In this document: positions 1 through 11,651 of the stretch, one piece after another | Layout of the letters: the number at the start of each line of letters is the position of its first letter | How positions within the stretch are numbered: position 1 is the stretch's first letter | Source of the DNA: Filosporella fistucella | Taxonomy: Eukaryota; Ascomycota; Leotiomycetes; Helotiales | Length of the DNA stretch: 64,000 bases | Assembly (NCBI GenBank): GCA_030077755.1 | Contig: JAQJZZ010000010.1 | Location: 5,022,001-5,086,000 of the forward strand | Reading direction: 5' to 3' | Translations under genes and position numbers: made by a program | The notes under the pieces: model-generated | The model's database searches: none | What the model saw: the letters and a program-made list of their open reading frames with translations, nothing else | What the model was told of the DNA's origin: nothing

Positions 1-735
1 CAGGAGGGAACCGGTATCTGATTACCAGGGGACGAATCTGAGGAAGGGACGGAAACCGAGTACGAGTAGTATTAGGAGAGCCGGGAGAACGCATGTCCCA
101 GAGGAAGTGAGGGATGAGGATGAGTTGGCGGGGACGGAGAGCTGGTGGGAGAGGTTGTTGAGTGATTATGGGAGTATTGAGTTGGAGAATAAAGGGAGTG
201 TGGCGAGGGATCATTTGGCGTTGGGTTTGTCCTTTTTTCCCTTTTCTTCTCTTCTCTTACTTCATGTTGTTCTGTTTCTATCCCTCACCTTTACTCACTC
301 CTCCATATATATCATACAACTCATATATACAGAATATCTGCTAATGAGAATAACACAGAACGGACATTCCTAGCCTGGCTCCGTACTTCCCTAGCATTCG
401 CTTCCATCGGCATAGCCATAACGCAACTCTTCCGTCTCAATACTACCTCTGCCTCCTCCCCCGGCCAAGATCCATACAAACACCTCCGGCAAATGGGTAA
501 ACCGCTCGGCGCCACTTTCCTCGGTATCTCCATCGTGATGCTATTTGTAGGCTTCCATCGCTACTTTGAGAGCCAGCATTGGATTATCAGAGGCAAGTTT
601 CCGGCGAGTAGAGGGAGTATTGCGTTGGTGGCGGCGATTACGTTTGCGCTTATGGTGACGAGTTTGGTGGTTGTAGTGGTAGTGGAGCCGGGGAGGTTCG
701 AGAAGAGGGCTGTGGAGATTGTGGTTGGTAGATAG
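1..735 (+). CDS. DUF202 (YidH-type) small membrane protein, 5' truncated
   Basis: The 3' part of a gene that enters from the left edge, open in the frame starting at base 2. Exon 1 runs to 224, the intron is 225-358 (GTTTGT...ACACAG) and exon 2 is 359-735. Across the junction the protein reads ARDHLALERTFLAWLRTSL, the conserved entry to the DUF202 domain: a short amphipathic stretch followed by the first membrane helix. Two further hydrophobic helices follow (around 520-570 and 620-690), so three membrane segments fit the family. The part before the domain is basic and probably cytosolic. Fungal members are small proteins of unknown biochemical role, thought to sit in vacuolar or plasma membranes. 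The join is phase 1 and restores the motif exactly, so the structure is secure; the start codon lies outside the window. Confidence 0.85.
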
Positions 736-1877
736 GGGATGGATATAGAATGGTGTATGGGATGGTGTATAAGGTGTATATCATAATGGCGTTATGAACA
801 TGGCGTGGCTAGCGTTGGATAGTTATAAATACCAGTCTGTTAATGCCATTGGCATCAATATATACACATTCGGAGAGCTGTGAAGGGAGCATTACTCTCA
901 TCAGTAGTCCATTGATAATAATGAAAGGAACTTTATATTCAACGGTACTCCCCCGGAGTTCATGCACCAAGAACCGCAAAAAAGGCACAAGGTACAATTC
1001 GTAGAGATCATAATAAAATATTCCACCTTACTATATCCACCTAATTCTCATGCTATCCATATTTTCAAAACACCCCTCCAAGACATCTCATTTGCTATAG
1101 AAAATTTCTACCCCACATTCAGGATAGCTACCCCGCCAAATAAACAAACGAATACACAACATTAATATCTTGCCTACCTACAGCTCACCTTCCCGTGCGA
1201 TCAATTACCAGAGTGCATGTGACCCATTCCCGAAGCTCTCGTACTAGTGCCTGATTCTTCTATCATACCTAGGTACGCCGGTAGATAAGGTACCTCAGCA
1301 TACTAATTTCTTCATCGGGGTACGTGACTCAGAACGCGATTCACAGGTATATATATTTCATTAAACAACTAGCGTTCCATATCCACCGTCTAAGAACACA
1401 TATACCAAGGGCTCATCGATATTCTAGGATCAATCAGTTGAGGAGTACAATTTAGCTCAATTCGCTACACCTACTCGTCTTATCTCATTTCAATAATCAG
1501 ATTCTACTCGACAAATCTGGTGTTGGAAGCTGAGTCGATAAAAGACTCGAATGACGGGCATATTCTACCAATTCTCGAATACCTAGGAAATCAGATTGTG
1601 AATTTTCATTCCGATGAGTTGAATCTGGATATTGGAATCGTTCTTAAGCTTAAATTGAGCTTCTCATTTCTCTTCAAGAGTCAACTTGCACGCTTCAAGA
1701 TTCTCCTCGCTTTTCAGCCCGAAATTGAAAGCTGGACTTGATTGAGGATTGGAACAACATACCTCATTTCATCTCAGCCACCATCAAGAGGCAAAATTCA
1801 CGTCTTTCAACCTAAGACAGGAACTCATAACGCCTTACTATCAACCACCAACCACACACCTAACTACCCAACCCAAA
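736..1877. other. Intergenic spacer between the DUF202 gene and the helicase
   Basis: No supported gene. It holds the 3'UTR of the left gene and the pyrimidine-rich leader of the next. Short ORFs here (for example 1520-1741) have no family resemblance and no splice partner. Confidence 0.6.
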
Positions 1878-4800
1878 ATGCCACCTCCAAAACCCCTCTC
1901 CCCCTCCCTCTTCGCCACAACCCAACTCTCCCTCCTCTCCCACGAACAAGCCACCGAACTCCTCGAAAACAGCACTCTTCTCTCCCTCTCTACACCCACC
2001 TCTCTCTCCCGAGCCGGATTAGCTATCACGAATCTGGTGTTGATCAGCCAACGGACGGGTCTAGGCGGGCGAACGGTCGTGGAGTTGGGGAGGGATGGGG
2101 CCATTGGGGGGAAGAGTAGGAAGGGAGGGAAGGGTGGTGGGAAAGAGGAGGAGGAAGGAGAAATTGGGGAGCATGGGGTGAGGGTTGGGGATATTGTTAG
2201 GGTTGGGGAGCAGCCTAAGGGGGGAGAGAGGAAGAAGGAGGTTGGGGAGATGGAGGGGAGGGGGTATGTATTGTTCCTTCCTATTCTTTCTTTCTTTTCT
2301 ATTCTTTGATTTTTGGATTTCTATTTTCATCTCCTATTTGAGTTGATATCTCCCTTCTCACAATTTCTTCTTATCACTTTATACCTTTCATCAAATTACC
2401 TCCCTCCCTTTCCCATCACGTATTTCCCCACCATCATCAAGACTCCACCTGTCCTTCCAGAGCTCCCAAAGAGCTCGAAATCATACGCTAATAGAAGATG
2501 AATTCTGTAGTGTTCGAGGCGTAGTAACACGCGTAACGAAAGGAAGTGTAAGCATCGGTCTCGATGACAGAGAAGATGGCGACGGAGTAGAAGGAAAGAG
2601 ATTATGGGTAGTGAAGTTGGCCAATGATGTGACTTATAAGCGGTATGTTCTTGCCTTCCTTTCCCTCCCTTTCTTACACCCTTCTATCCCCCTCTATTTC
2701 CTTTTCCCCATCCTTCTCCCCCCTCCTCATCCCTACCTCCCCAAAAACCCGAAACTAACCTCCCACTCCACCCAGAATGGCACAAACCCTAACCCGCCTC
2801 CAAAAGATGTCTTCAGAGGAATACACCCCTCTAATCCAAGTCCTATTCGGTCTCTCATCTATCTCTCCTCCCTCTCTCCCTGAGGAAGAACGAAATAAGA
2901 TAAAATGGATAGATCAGAGTCTGAATGAGAGTCAGAAAGAAGCTATTCTGTTTGCGCTGGGGATGAGGGAGGTAGCGCTTATTCATGGACCTCCAGGGGT
3001 GAGTTTTCTTCTTCTTTTTTTTTCTCGGGGGATTGGTTGAGGAGTTTTTGGTGTTGTGGTTTGAAAGGTGATACTGGGTTGGTTCTCTTTGGAGTTTGCT
3101 GGGAGAATAGGTATACTTCTGTGGTGGAATAGTGGGTACGATAGGAGCTGAGAGGTGAGTTGCTTAGAGGGAATCAAGTGATTCATTCTATACCACTACA
3201 GGAAGTGATATACCATCAGCCTTCGAGGGTCGAGTGTGCCACACGCATCTCCAGTAAATGGATATAGGCTCGTACATTGGCATCTCTATCTTATACCTAC
3301 AAAAGGAGACTAGAAGATGTCATACGAGAATCAAGCGATTCCTGATTGTCTCACACTTACAGAGAGGCGACGTTGTCATAGGGTGCTTCCAGCTCTTGCG
3401 GATTTGGGAAACATTTGATCTGGAATCAGTGATTCCATGCGAAAGGAGTTCTCTGAGCTGACAGTAGCTTTTCACGCTTATGATTGTCTGGATGCTGGTT
3501 TTGGCTTGGATGGAAGAACCAAGGCCAAGCTGTCTTGAAGTATAGACTTCTATACCAAGATACTACCAGCTATATAGTCAGCCAATAGGCTGGAGTACGA
3601 TCTCAGATCCTCTTTTAATGACTGATCGGCGAGCGACGACATCACTTCCTCTGAGGAAGCAGAAAAGATTTCTCACTCCCTGCACTTCTCAACCTATCTT
3701 AATCTCACTACTTGCAGCCAAAGTATACTAACACCCCCACAGACAGGCAAAACCCACACCCTCATCGAACTAATCCTGCAACTCCTCCTCCTTAACCAGC
3801 GCGTCCTCGTTTGCGGCCCCTCCAACATCTCAGTAGACAACATAGTCGAGCGTCTCTCCCCGCATAAAATCCCTATAGTCCGCCTCGGGCACCCAGCTCG
3901 TCTCCTCCCCTCGGTCGTAAACCACTCTCTAGACATCCTGACGCAGACATCCGAAGCGGCCGCAATAGTGAAAGATGTAAGGAAGGAGATGGATATGAAG
4001 CAGGCATCTATTCGAAAGACGAAGAGTGGGAGGGAGAGGAAGGTGATTTATGGGGATTTAAAGGAGTTGAGGAAGGAGTTTAGGGAGAGAGAGAAGAAGT
4101 GTATTGGTACACTTATTGGGGGGAGTAAGGTCGTTTTGGCGACTTTACATGGAGCCGGAGGATTTCAGACGAGGGATGAGAAGTTTGATGTGGTGATTAT
4201 TGATGAGGCGAGTCAGGCGCTTGAAGCTCAATGTTGGGTTCCTCTTTTGAGAGCTAGTAAGGTGGTTCTTGCGGGGGATCATCTGCAGTTACCTCCAACG
4301 ATCAAGTCTTTGAATTCGAAGAGCAAATCAAAAGGTAAAGAGGAAGAGGAGGAAATTATTAAGGGTATGACGCTTGAGACTACATTGTTTGACAGGTTGC
4401 TCAAGTTGCATGGACCGGACATCAAGAGGATGTTGACCACGCAATATCGGATGCATGAGAAAATCATGAGGTTTCCTTCAGACGAACTGTACGAATCGAA
4501 ACTCGTAGCAGCAGAGTCTGTCAAGGCAAGACTGTTAACAGAATTACCATACGAAGTCAAAGAGACAGAAGACACGACCGAGCCCCTCATCTTCTTCGAT
4601 ACGCAAGGAGGTGACTTTCCAGAGAAGAACGAAGAAGAGGAAATCGACAAGAAAGCCGGCAAAGGAATGATGGGTGACAGTAAGAGCAATGAGATGGAAG
4701 CCGTCTTGGTCCGACAACACGTACAAAATCTGGTGGATGCGGGTGTGAAGCCAGAAGACATCGCAGTGATCACTCCGTATAATGCGCAGGTAAGCCTATT

Positions 4801-5783
4801 CTTTCCCTTATGCACTTTCTACCTTTTTGGTCTTCACCCCACATGAGCACGTTCTTCTTCAGCAATGCAGATGTGGGATGTGCTCGAACCGAGCTTCTCT
4901 TTTGGTTGTGAGAGAATTATTGGGAAGGCTTGCGCAAGTGATGTCTTAGTTTGAGGTACCATGAGGTCAAACGACAGCCACACTTTCGAGATATGGCGGC
5001 TTCATGGACAGCTTCTTACGGCCTTAACGAAGTGCATCTCATCAATCCCTCAAATGTACATTGTGGCGATGCAATGGAGCGAGTCTGCTTTTGACAGACG
5101 AGTTTGTCGCGTTGAGGACTATCCTATGATCATCACATCTGCAACCAACTATGACCTTATGATCTGCCTCCACTGGAGGTCTGATATTATATCGCGATGC
5201 ATTCGTCGTTGAATCACGACTACGAAATTCCCCAATGCATATGGCAATTAAAATGATCTCGCGTCGCAATTTATGCAAAGTGTCACAATGGCACGACTAC
5301 ATGCTAATTAAATGCAGCTTGCATTAATGTCCCGATCAATGAAGGAGGCTTTCCCAGGCATAGAGTTGGGAAGTGTGGATGGATTTCAAGGACGAGAGAA
5401 AGAAGTTGTGATTGTGAGCCTTGTACGAAGCAACTCGGAAAAAGAGGTTGGATTTCTAGGAGAGAAACGCAGACTGAACGGTTCGTCCCCCAAAACACGA
5501 AACTGGAAACTGAAATAGAACACAAACTGAATCTGTAAACAGTCGCCATGACTAGGCCAAGGCGTTCGCTGACGGTGATTGGCGATTCCGAGACGCTACT
5601 GTGAGTTCAGACCATTTTTTGGGTATCTTTGCACCGACGGAGTACACTGAGACGGTACGCTGACGAGAAACGTGTGATCACTGCAGAGGCTCCGGCAATA
5701 AATTCTTAAAACGATGGATGGAGTTCTTAGAAGAGAATTCCGACTTGCGATATCCCTCAGTGGCATCATTAAACGCGCAATAA
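1878..5783 (+). CDS. hcs1: SF1B DNA/RNA helicase of the Hcs1/SMUBP2 family (DNA polymerase alpha-associated helicase A)
   Basis: Seven exons: 1878-2263, 2511-2642, 2776-2998, 3743-4789, 5318-5480, 5543-5600, 5687-5783. They total 2106 nt, or 701 aa, close to yeast Hcs1 (683 aa). The N-terminal beta-barrel region (RGVVTRV) leads into the helicase core. Walker A GPPGTGKT (about residues 244-251) is split by intron 3 between GPPG and TGKT. Walker B reads [11 protein letters not shown] (near 400), motif [11 protein letters not shown], motif [10 protein letters not shown], and motifs [13 protein letters not shown] and VAMTRPRR. The end matches family C-termini (WMEFLEEN...). All joins keep frame, and branch sites such as ACGCTAAT precede the chosen acceptors. 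Known role of the family: 5'-3' helicase linked to Pol alpha and lagging-strand synthesis. Oddities: introns 3 (744 nt) and 4 (528 nt) are far larger than the others, and exon 1 has an acidic/Lys low-complexity insert ([13 protein letters not shown]). Confidence 0.9.
2999..3742 (+). other. Oversized intron splitting the helicase Walker A motif
   Basis: 744 nt from GTGAGT to CCCACAG, lying between the codons for GPPG and TGKT. Stops occur in all frames and no protein-like ORF is visible. I could not find clear terminal inverted repeats or a target duplication, so an inserted mobile element is possible but unproven. Confidence 0.8.
4790..5317 (+). other. Second oversized helicase intron
   Basis: 528 nt, GTAAGC...ATGCAG, with branch-like GCTAAT about 14 nt before the acceptor. 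It joins ITPYNAQ to LALMSRSM in phase 0. No coding content recognised. Confidence 0.8.
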
Positions 5784-8755
5784 GGATTACCCAGTGATTT
5801 TCGGGCCGCCAGATCCATCCTTCGATCATGCTATCCTGGTAAGGGCAATATTCGGAGGATAGATCCGACATGAATATCATCAGTATAATTGAAGGTTGCT
5901 ATTGCATAGTTTGCGCCATCTCGGGCATCTCGAAAATTCTCGACTCCAACTTTCCTCGACTGTTGTTGTCAGGCGCCACGCGAGAATCCAGGCCAGGGGA
6001 CAGGGTTGATGTCGGATTGTCGTGCTTCAGACGAATGACGAACGTGGATCCCCTCAGTTCATCGATTATATCCCGGCCGTTTCACCTTTCAAGCGGGCCG
6101 GAGGTGTATCGATATTCAGATTAACCTTTGGGCCAGAAAAGGAGTGACTTTGGGAGCTTGCTTGACAGGCGAGAACTTGCTTGGCTCTCTAACAGCGACG
6201 TACTCGAATTAACTTGCTGCATCTACCAACGTTGGCGGCAGAGAGTCAGTTTAGGAGTTGGTTCTGTAGCTGCGAGTAAAGTACCTGGACCTATCGCATC
6301 TTGAAAGCTGAAGCTGCTAGTCATGAGTGAAATGAAAATGATTCCGCCTTTCATGCATAAAAGTTTTGTCATCTCAAAAGCAAATAATCAAAGTCTTGAT
6401 GTGAGAAGCTTGAAGAGGACAGGGAGGGACAAGGACAAGTTAGGATAGCGAGGATACATACCGTAGGTCTAACCGCGAAGCCAACAGACAGCACCCTCCA
6501 TCTCCATTTTCCTCTCTTTGACAGCGCCCTGGCTTGAGCTAAAATGCAAACCAGTCTGAGCCAGTCAATAATTGATCGCTTATTCGGCACAATAAGTAGT
6601 GGTGTCGTGGTGTCGTGGTACGAGTACAATATCGAAATCGAGATCCAAATCGAAATCGAAAGGCTTTCGTTGTTGCTTGCTTTGCTTGCTGGTGCTTGGA
6701 CTGCATCTTCGGCCCTCCTCTCACCAGCCAACAGCTCGACTTGTTTCATGCCACTAGCCATTTGCATTAAAGGCATCCATGACTGACCCTCAACCCTCAG
6801 ACGAGCGAGCAAGCATGCAGGAAGAGCAGGAGCTGCATATGCACGGCACAGAGGAGAAAACACCCGGTGTCTTCTTTCCGACTCTGTTCACGAGAGAGTG
6901 CAGTGCAGTGAGAGGGAAAAAGCGATTTGACTCGTATCCTTCCTTCATGCACACTGCTCCGACTTGGCGCCGGCGCAACGAGTGGGAGTGAAGAAGTTGA
7001 GTATTTTTGAGATGTAGGTCTGCAGCAATATGCATTCAGGCGCGCAACCGTTGAGCTGTTGGACAAGTGAGGGTTGCAGATGGACTGCATTATCTGAAAT
7101 CCTGAACCATAATACAATACCGACAGATAGACACGACAACACGCCGTCGGAGGGTTTGGCCGTGGAGTGGACGCGCAGGGTCCTCGGTGTCGTGTTATTG
7201 GCTTTGCGGATGGACTCCTTGTTGGAAAAGGGAGATCATTCACAGGCCTTTTCCCCCCTTGCCTTGTATTTTGCCTGGCTTGCCGATGGTGGCCAACTCG
7301 CTACCATTAACAGACTGATGTGGTTGTGGTGGGAGGTGATTGGAGGTGTTGGGTGTAGATGGTCGCTGATGGTGGTGATAGTAGTTTTGATGAGAGTCTA
7401 TGCCATACCAACTTAACTCTCTTAGGCAAGCCAAAACAGTGAAATCTCGGTCGATACCGCATGGCACTGCAATGACTGCATAGAAGATTGCACGACTTAG
7501 CTATTTAATTTTATATTGACTTTATTGAAAGCGTTCTAGCAGATCCAGATTCCAGATTCGGCAGAGTAGACGGGCCCGCTGGCATGGTTTCGGAAGAAGT
7601 GCTGGAGATGTAGTTCAATCGGTGGTGCGCAATAGAGTCGAGCACGGCAACTTTTGGCTCAATACAATTTCAATACACGACATCCACCACATCCACCCGT
7701 TCGGCACGCGCACACACTTCAATTTACTCTAGGTATATTTTACCTATACTGTATAGCACTATTTCACTTCTTATCAGGACTGCGAGGCGCGGCAACCTTC
7801 CACATTCGGGCGTCTGTGACACTTTTCATTTGCGGAAAATCCATTTGCGCCCCTTCCAGACCCTTTTGGAGTGCTTCGTGGGGAAAATGCCAGTCAAGCC
7901 ATGAGCCAGCACCAGCCCAGACAAGCCGATGGACAACGGATTGCTTCTCAATGCGGCTCAGCAGGGATTCATGGATACTCCTAGGAGGCCGAGGAGACCT
8001 GGGGAGTCTCGAGGGAGTGGAGTACAAGTGTAAATCTGTAGGGAGTCGAGGGACTCAGGAGTGAGGTGAGGATGTAAGGGATTGCTCCGTATAGAGGAAG
8101 GTAACGAGGTAAGTGCTGGTCCTGCAAGCAAGCAAGCAAGCAAATTCAAAGCGAATGCTTTCACTTCCTCTCTTCTTTACTATCTTGCTTTTGATTGATC
8201 TCCCGTCCCAGTCCCACTTCTTTACTCTTTGCCCATGCTCAACGTTCAATCCTAGCTCTATCCTAGTTCCAGTTTACGACCCCGAGAACCCCCTCTGCCT
8301 CGTCTGCCACTACCACCGCCACTCCCACGAGCTCAACTCCTACCTCCCTCCTAATTCGCTCTTCAATCTTCTATTTTAACCCATCGTTATCCTTGCTTGC
8401 CTCGCTATCAGGTTTCAAGGGCCCCTCCTTGTCCATCACTGACAGGCGTCGCAGAATATATGATACGTGATGCGGCTTTCTGGCTTCCACGCATAGACAA
8501 ATGAATTCAGCTGGATTTCGTTCATGGAACAGGGAATTTTCACCACCGCCAATACTTCGCATTTGATATTACGTGCAATGCAATGACGTTAGTATAGACA
8601 GCTGGTGCTGCTGATTCTAACATCCTATTACTCGACTTATTTACTTCCCCTCTCCGCCACGCCACTGTATATACTTTGGAGGAAGTCAGGCCATGTATAT
8701 CCCCATCGCATAGCCTACTCCAGTTCTTGATCTGTCCTGAGAAGGTCTCTTCGCC
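5784..8755. other. Gene-poor 3-kb spacer
   Basis: No supported gene on either strand; the ORFs present lack family resemblance and splice context. Simple sequence is visible: an ATCGAAATCGA-type run near 6630-6662 and (AAGC)n near 8125-8142. The region nearest 8755 is probably promoter and leader of the next gene. Confidence 0.6.
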
Positions 8756-10769
8756 ATGAGTAAATTCCGGAATCCTGCAAAGTGGCGAGTAGAGTCACCA
8801 GCTAGAAGCAATACTGGAACTTCGGTCAGAGGAAAGACCATCTCAAACCCAATACCTTTCCCGGATGATGACGAATTTCCAATCAGGACGCCAGGAAGTG
8901 GAATTGCTCTTCCATTGGGTTCAGATAGTGTACAGAGAGAGATACAGATTAGAGAATCTGTAGCTGCCCAACTTGATAATACAGCCCAGCAAACTGGAAT
9001 TGCAGTCAGCGACTTTATAGATCCATTGGCAGCGCAGGCCAGGCAGAGTCCAACACACTTTTCACCGGAAGCGCAGAGACGTACAAAAGCACCCACTCCG
9101 CTCAGGAATTCCGTAGCCAGTGGGAATACTGGAGGACCGTCTGGATCAAGCCTGGGAAAGCCACAAAGGAAGAAGTCATCTATGAGATCCGTGTTTGGAA
9201 GACTATTTGGCAGAAAGCGGAAAGGAAGCGCAAATAGTAGCCAAGAAAGACGCTCTGCTGAAATACGAGCAAGTCAACACAGGAGTGTAAGTTGAGCTTG
9301 CAAAATGCTGCCGCTTGACTAATTTGGTATAGGACCCAATTACCTTGAATCACAATCCTCGAGGCACAGCCAATTCCCAGAAACGATCGGCTTCGTTACC
9401 GATCAACGAATTTAATCGAGCCCTGCGATCACACTCGATTGTTGCAGAGGATATACTGAAGAATGAAGATGGTCAGGCACAACACCGAGAATCTCTACCA
9501 ATAGATGGACAAAGGAGATCAAGGAGAGCTACAACACCAAGTAGATTGTGGACACCAAATAAAACTCCTGGGTATGTGGATTGGACAGGTCTCTCGCCTC
9601 GGCCCGCAAGTACATATGGACGAGGAAGTAAGGCTATCTCAGATGCTGTGGCAGATGCAGCGATCGGGACGGCAGTCACCAGCGGCAGTCACCCGAATAG
9701 ACGTTCTAGGAGTTTAGGCGAATTAAGAGAGATCGTAGGATCACACCCAGCAGTTAGAAGGAGAAGTGATGAGATTAGATATTGGAGAGAAAGTTATGAT
9801 CCGGGGATGCTATCGCCGTTATCCTCGAATAAAGCGGAAGCGGAAGATCCTATTTTGGATGAGGTGGAAGATCAACGAACCGAGGAACCTCAAGAACAGC
9901 CACAACCATTTAATTTTGGACCGTTGGGAGAGATGGCTGGTATGAAGATTACTCAGGCTGCAAGCTTGGAGACTAGAGTCCAAAGGCTGGAGGAGAAAAT
10001 GCATAAAATGGAGAGGATACTTACGTCAAGAGGTTACCAGGGACAAAGTGAAGCTTTTCACTTCCATGATTCCCCTCGAAGGGAATCAGCTAGTAATCGT
10101 AGCCCTTCAGCTACCCGCCCTACAACAGATACCTCCGAGTCATCTCTCCCCAAGCATCCTCGCTCCCGCGAAACACAACCCCGCCAGCATTTAGAAACCA
10201 AACCTCAAGGCAGTCAAAACCGCTCCTCTTCATACGGCAGCAGTCGTCCCTCCACAGTCTCAACACATAATTCCTACCATCCATCAATGGACCCTGATCC
10301 CCCGTCCCAATCCGGTGCTCGTCCCCTCTCAACCTCAACCACAATCCGCGGTATCCCTTCTTCCTCTCCCACCCTCCCAAAAGACACCCTTAACATGGAC
10401 CACTACACCACTCTCCACAGCCTTATTCTCTCCGAGCAAGCTTCCCGCCAACACCTCGAGTCCGTAGTCCGTTCTCTACAAAGACAACTAGCTACCGTAC
10501 TACAAAATTCCACTCCCACTGGCACAGCAATCGCCTATCCGATGCCTAGCTCGGAAATAGAAGGGGGAGAATTCAGCACTTTTGAAAGTGATGATGGTTT
10601 CGTGGGTGGGGAAGAGGAGGAGGGAGAAGTTTTTAGGACGCCGAATGAGGAGGGAGGCGTGTTTGGAGATGAGATATTTGGTCATGTTGGAGAAGGGAAG
10701 GAGGAAGGGAATAGGACGCTGAGTTTAAGTCAGATTACGCTAGGGAGGGGGGCGAGTGTTAACTTTTAG
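8756..10769 (+). CDS. Unrecognised serine/arginine-rich fungal protein with coiled coils
   Basis: Two exons, 8756-9286 and 9333-10769, separated by a 46-nt intron (GTAAGT...CTTGACTAAT...TATAG). The product is 655 aa. It starts MSKFRNPAKWRVESPARS. A basic patch (MRSVFGRLFGRKRKGS, about residues 140-157) could be a nuclear signal or a membrane-binding segment. The centre has the well-ordered motif RRSRSLGELREIVG, followed by a coiled coil (LETRVQRLEEKMHKMERIL, about 387-405) and a second short coil near 540-568 (SEQASRQHLESVVRSLQRQL). The rest is Ser/Pro/Arg-rich and probably disordered. The C-terminus is Glu/Gly-rich. I do not recognise the family and assign no function. Codon use and the clean intron argue for a real gene; a scaffold or cytoskeletal adaptor would fit the architecture, but that is a guess. 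Confidence 0.8.
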
Positions 10770-11651
10770 CTTGCGAAAGATGGCTGTGGAGCGGCGAGGG
10801 GGGTGGATTGTGCAGCATACTCAGACTTCTGGGATGTTAGATGTTAAATGAGATGTTAGATGCGAGATTCGACATGAGGGAGAGATATGAGAGAGAGGAG
10901 AGGAACATATGATACCACGGTCACGCATTATTTTATTCTCTTTCCGTTTAAGAGGAACACAGAAGAAGAGAAGAGAAGAGAGGAGAGGAGAAGAGGGAAA
11001 CCAATACCTGTATTTTAGCATCATGCCTCGCGTCTTGGAGGTTATATCTGTATATTAGCGTTGCATAGCGGAACGTCTGTGGGAATGAATAGTTTTGAAT
11101 AGGTTGGTTGCTGGAGGGGAGAGGATAATGAAATGTACTTTTTGTTGAGTGGGTTTGGTTTGTGTATTTATCTTTGAAGTGAAAGCTTTGGGTTGTGTGT
11201 TTGTGAGTTTATGATTATGAGATGAGAGATGTGATTTTTGACTTGGGAGGTGGTAGATTGTGTGTGGTTTTACTTGTGTCGGGTGGATGGTGAATGAGGT
11301 AAAATTAAGGATAAGATTAGATAAAGGGGGTGGATATAATTTACTCTCCTATTATCACTAAGGTTCTAGAGTAATTCTCATCCTGTTAGATGATTAAGAG
11401 GAAGATGGATAAGGAGGAATAGCAGGGATTTCTAGTTCTCTTTATAGGAGGGAAGAGTTTGTTAATCCTCCTCCTTGTGATAGTCTGATTTATTCTCCTT
11501 AAATCCATATATCCATCATTCTTCTTGCTTCTTCCCATTCATCCATCTCCTCTCTTTTGCCCCTTGCTCCCCTTTCTACATGCATTTCCATCCCTATCTC
11601 GTAATCCAGCCCCCTAGCAAAAATCGAGAAGGGAGGCTATATTTGCCTCCG
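10770..11651. other. Convergent spacer
   Basis: Lies between the 3' ends of the 655-aa protein gene (+) and DPH6 (-). It contains a purine run of GAAGA/GAGAG type near 10968-11006. No gene seen. Confidence 0.6.

Noticed and set aside
10968..11006. Purine-rich GA run as a regulatory element
   Set aside because: Lies between two 3' ends; likely simple sequence in a UTR.
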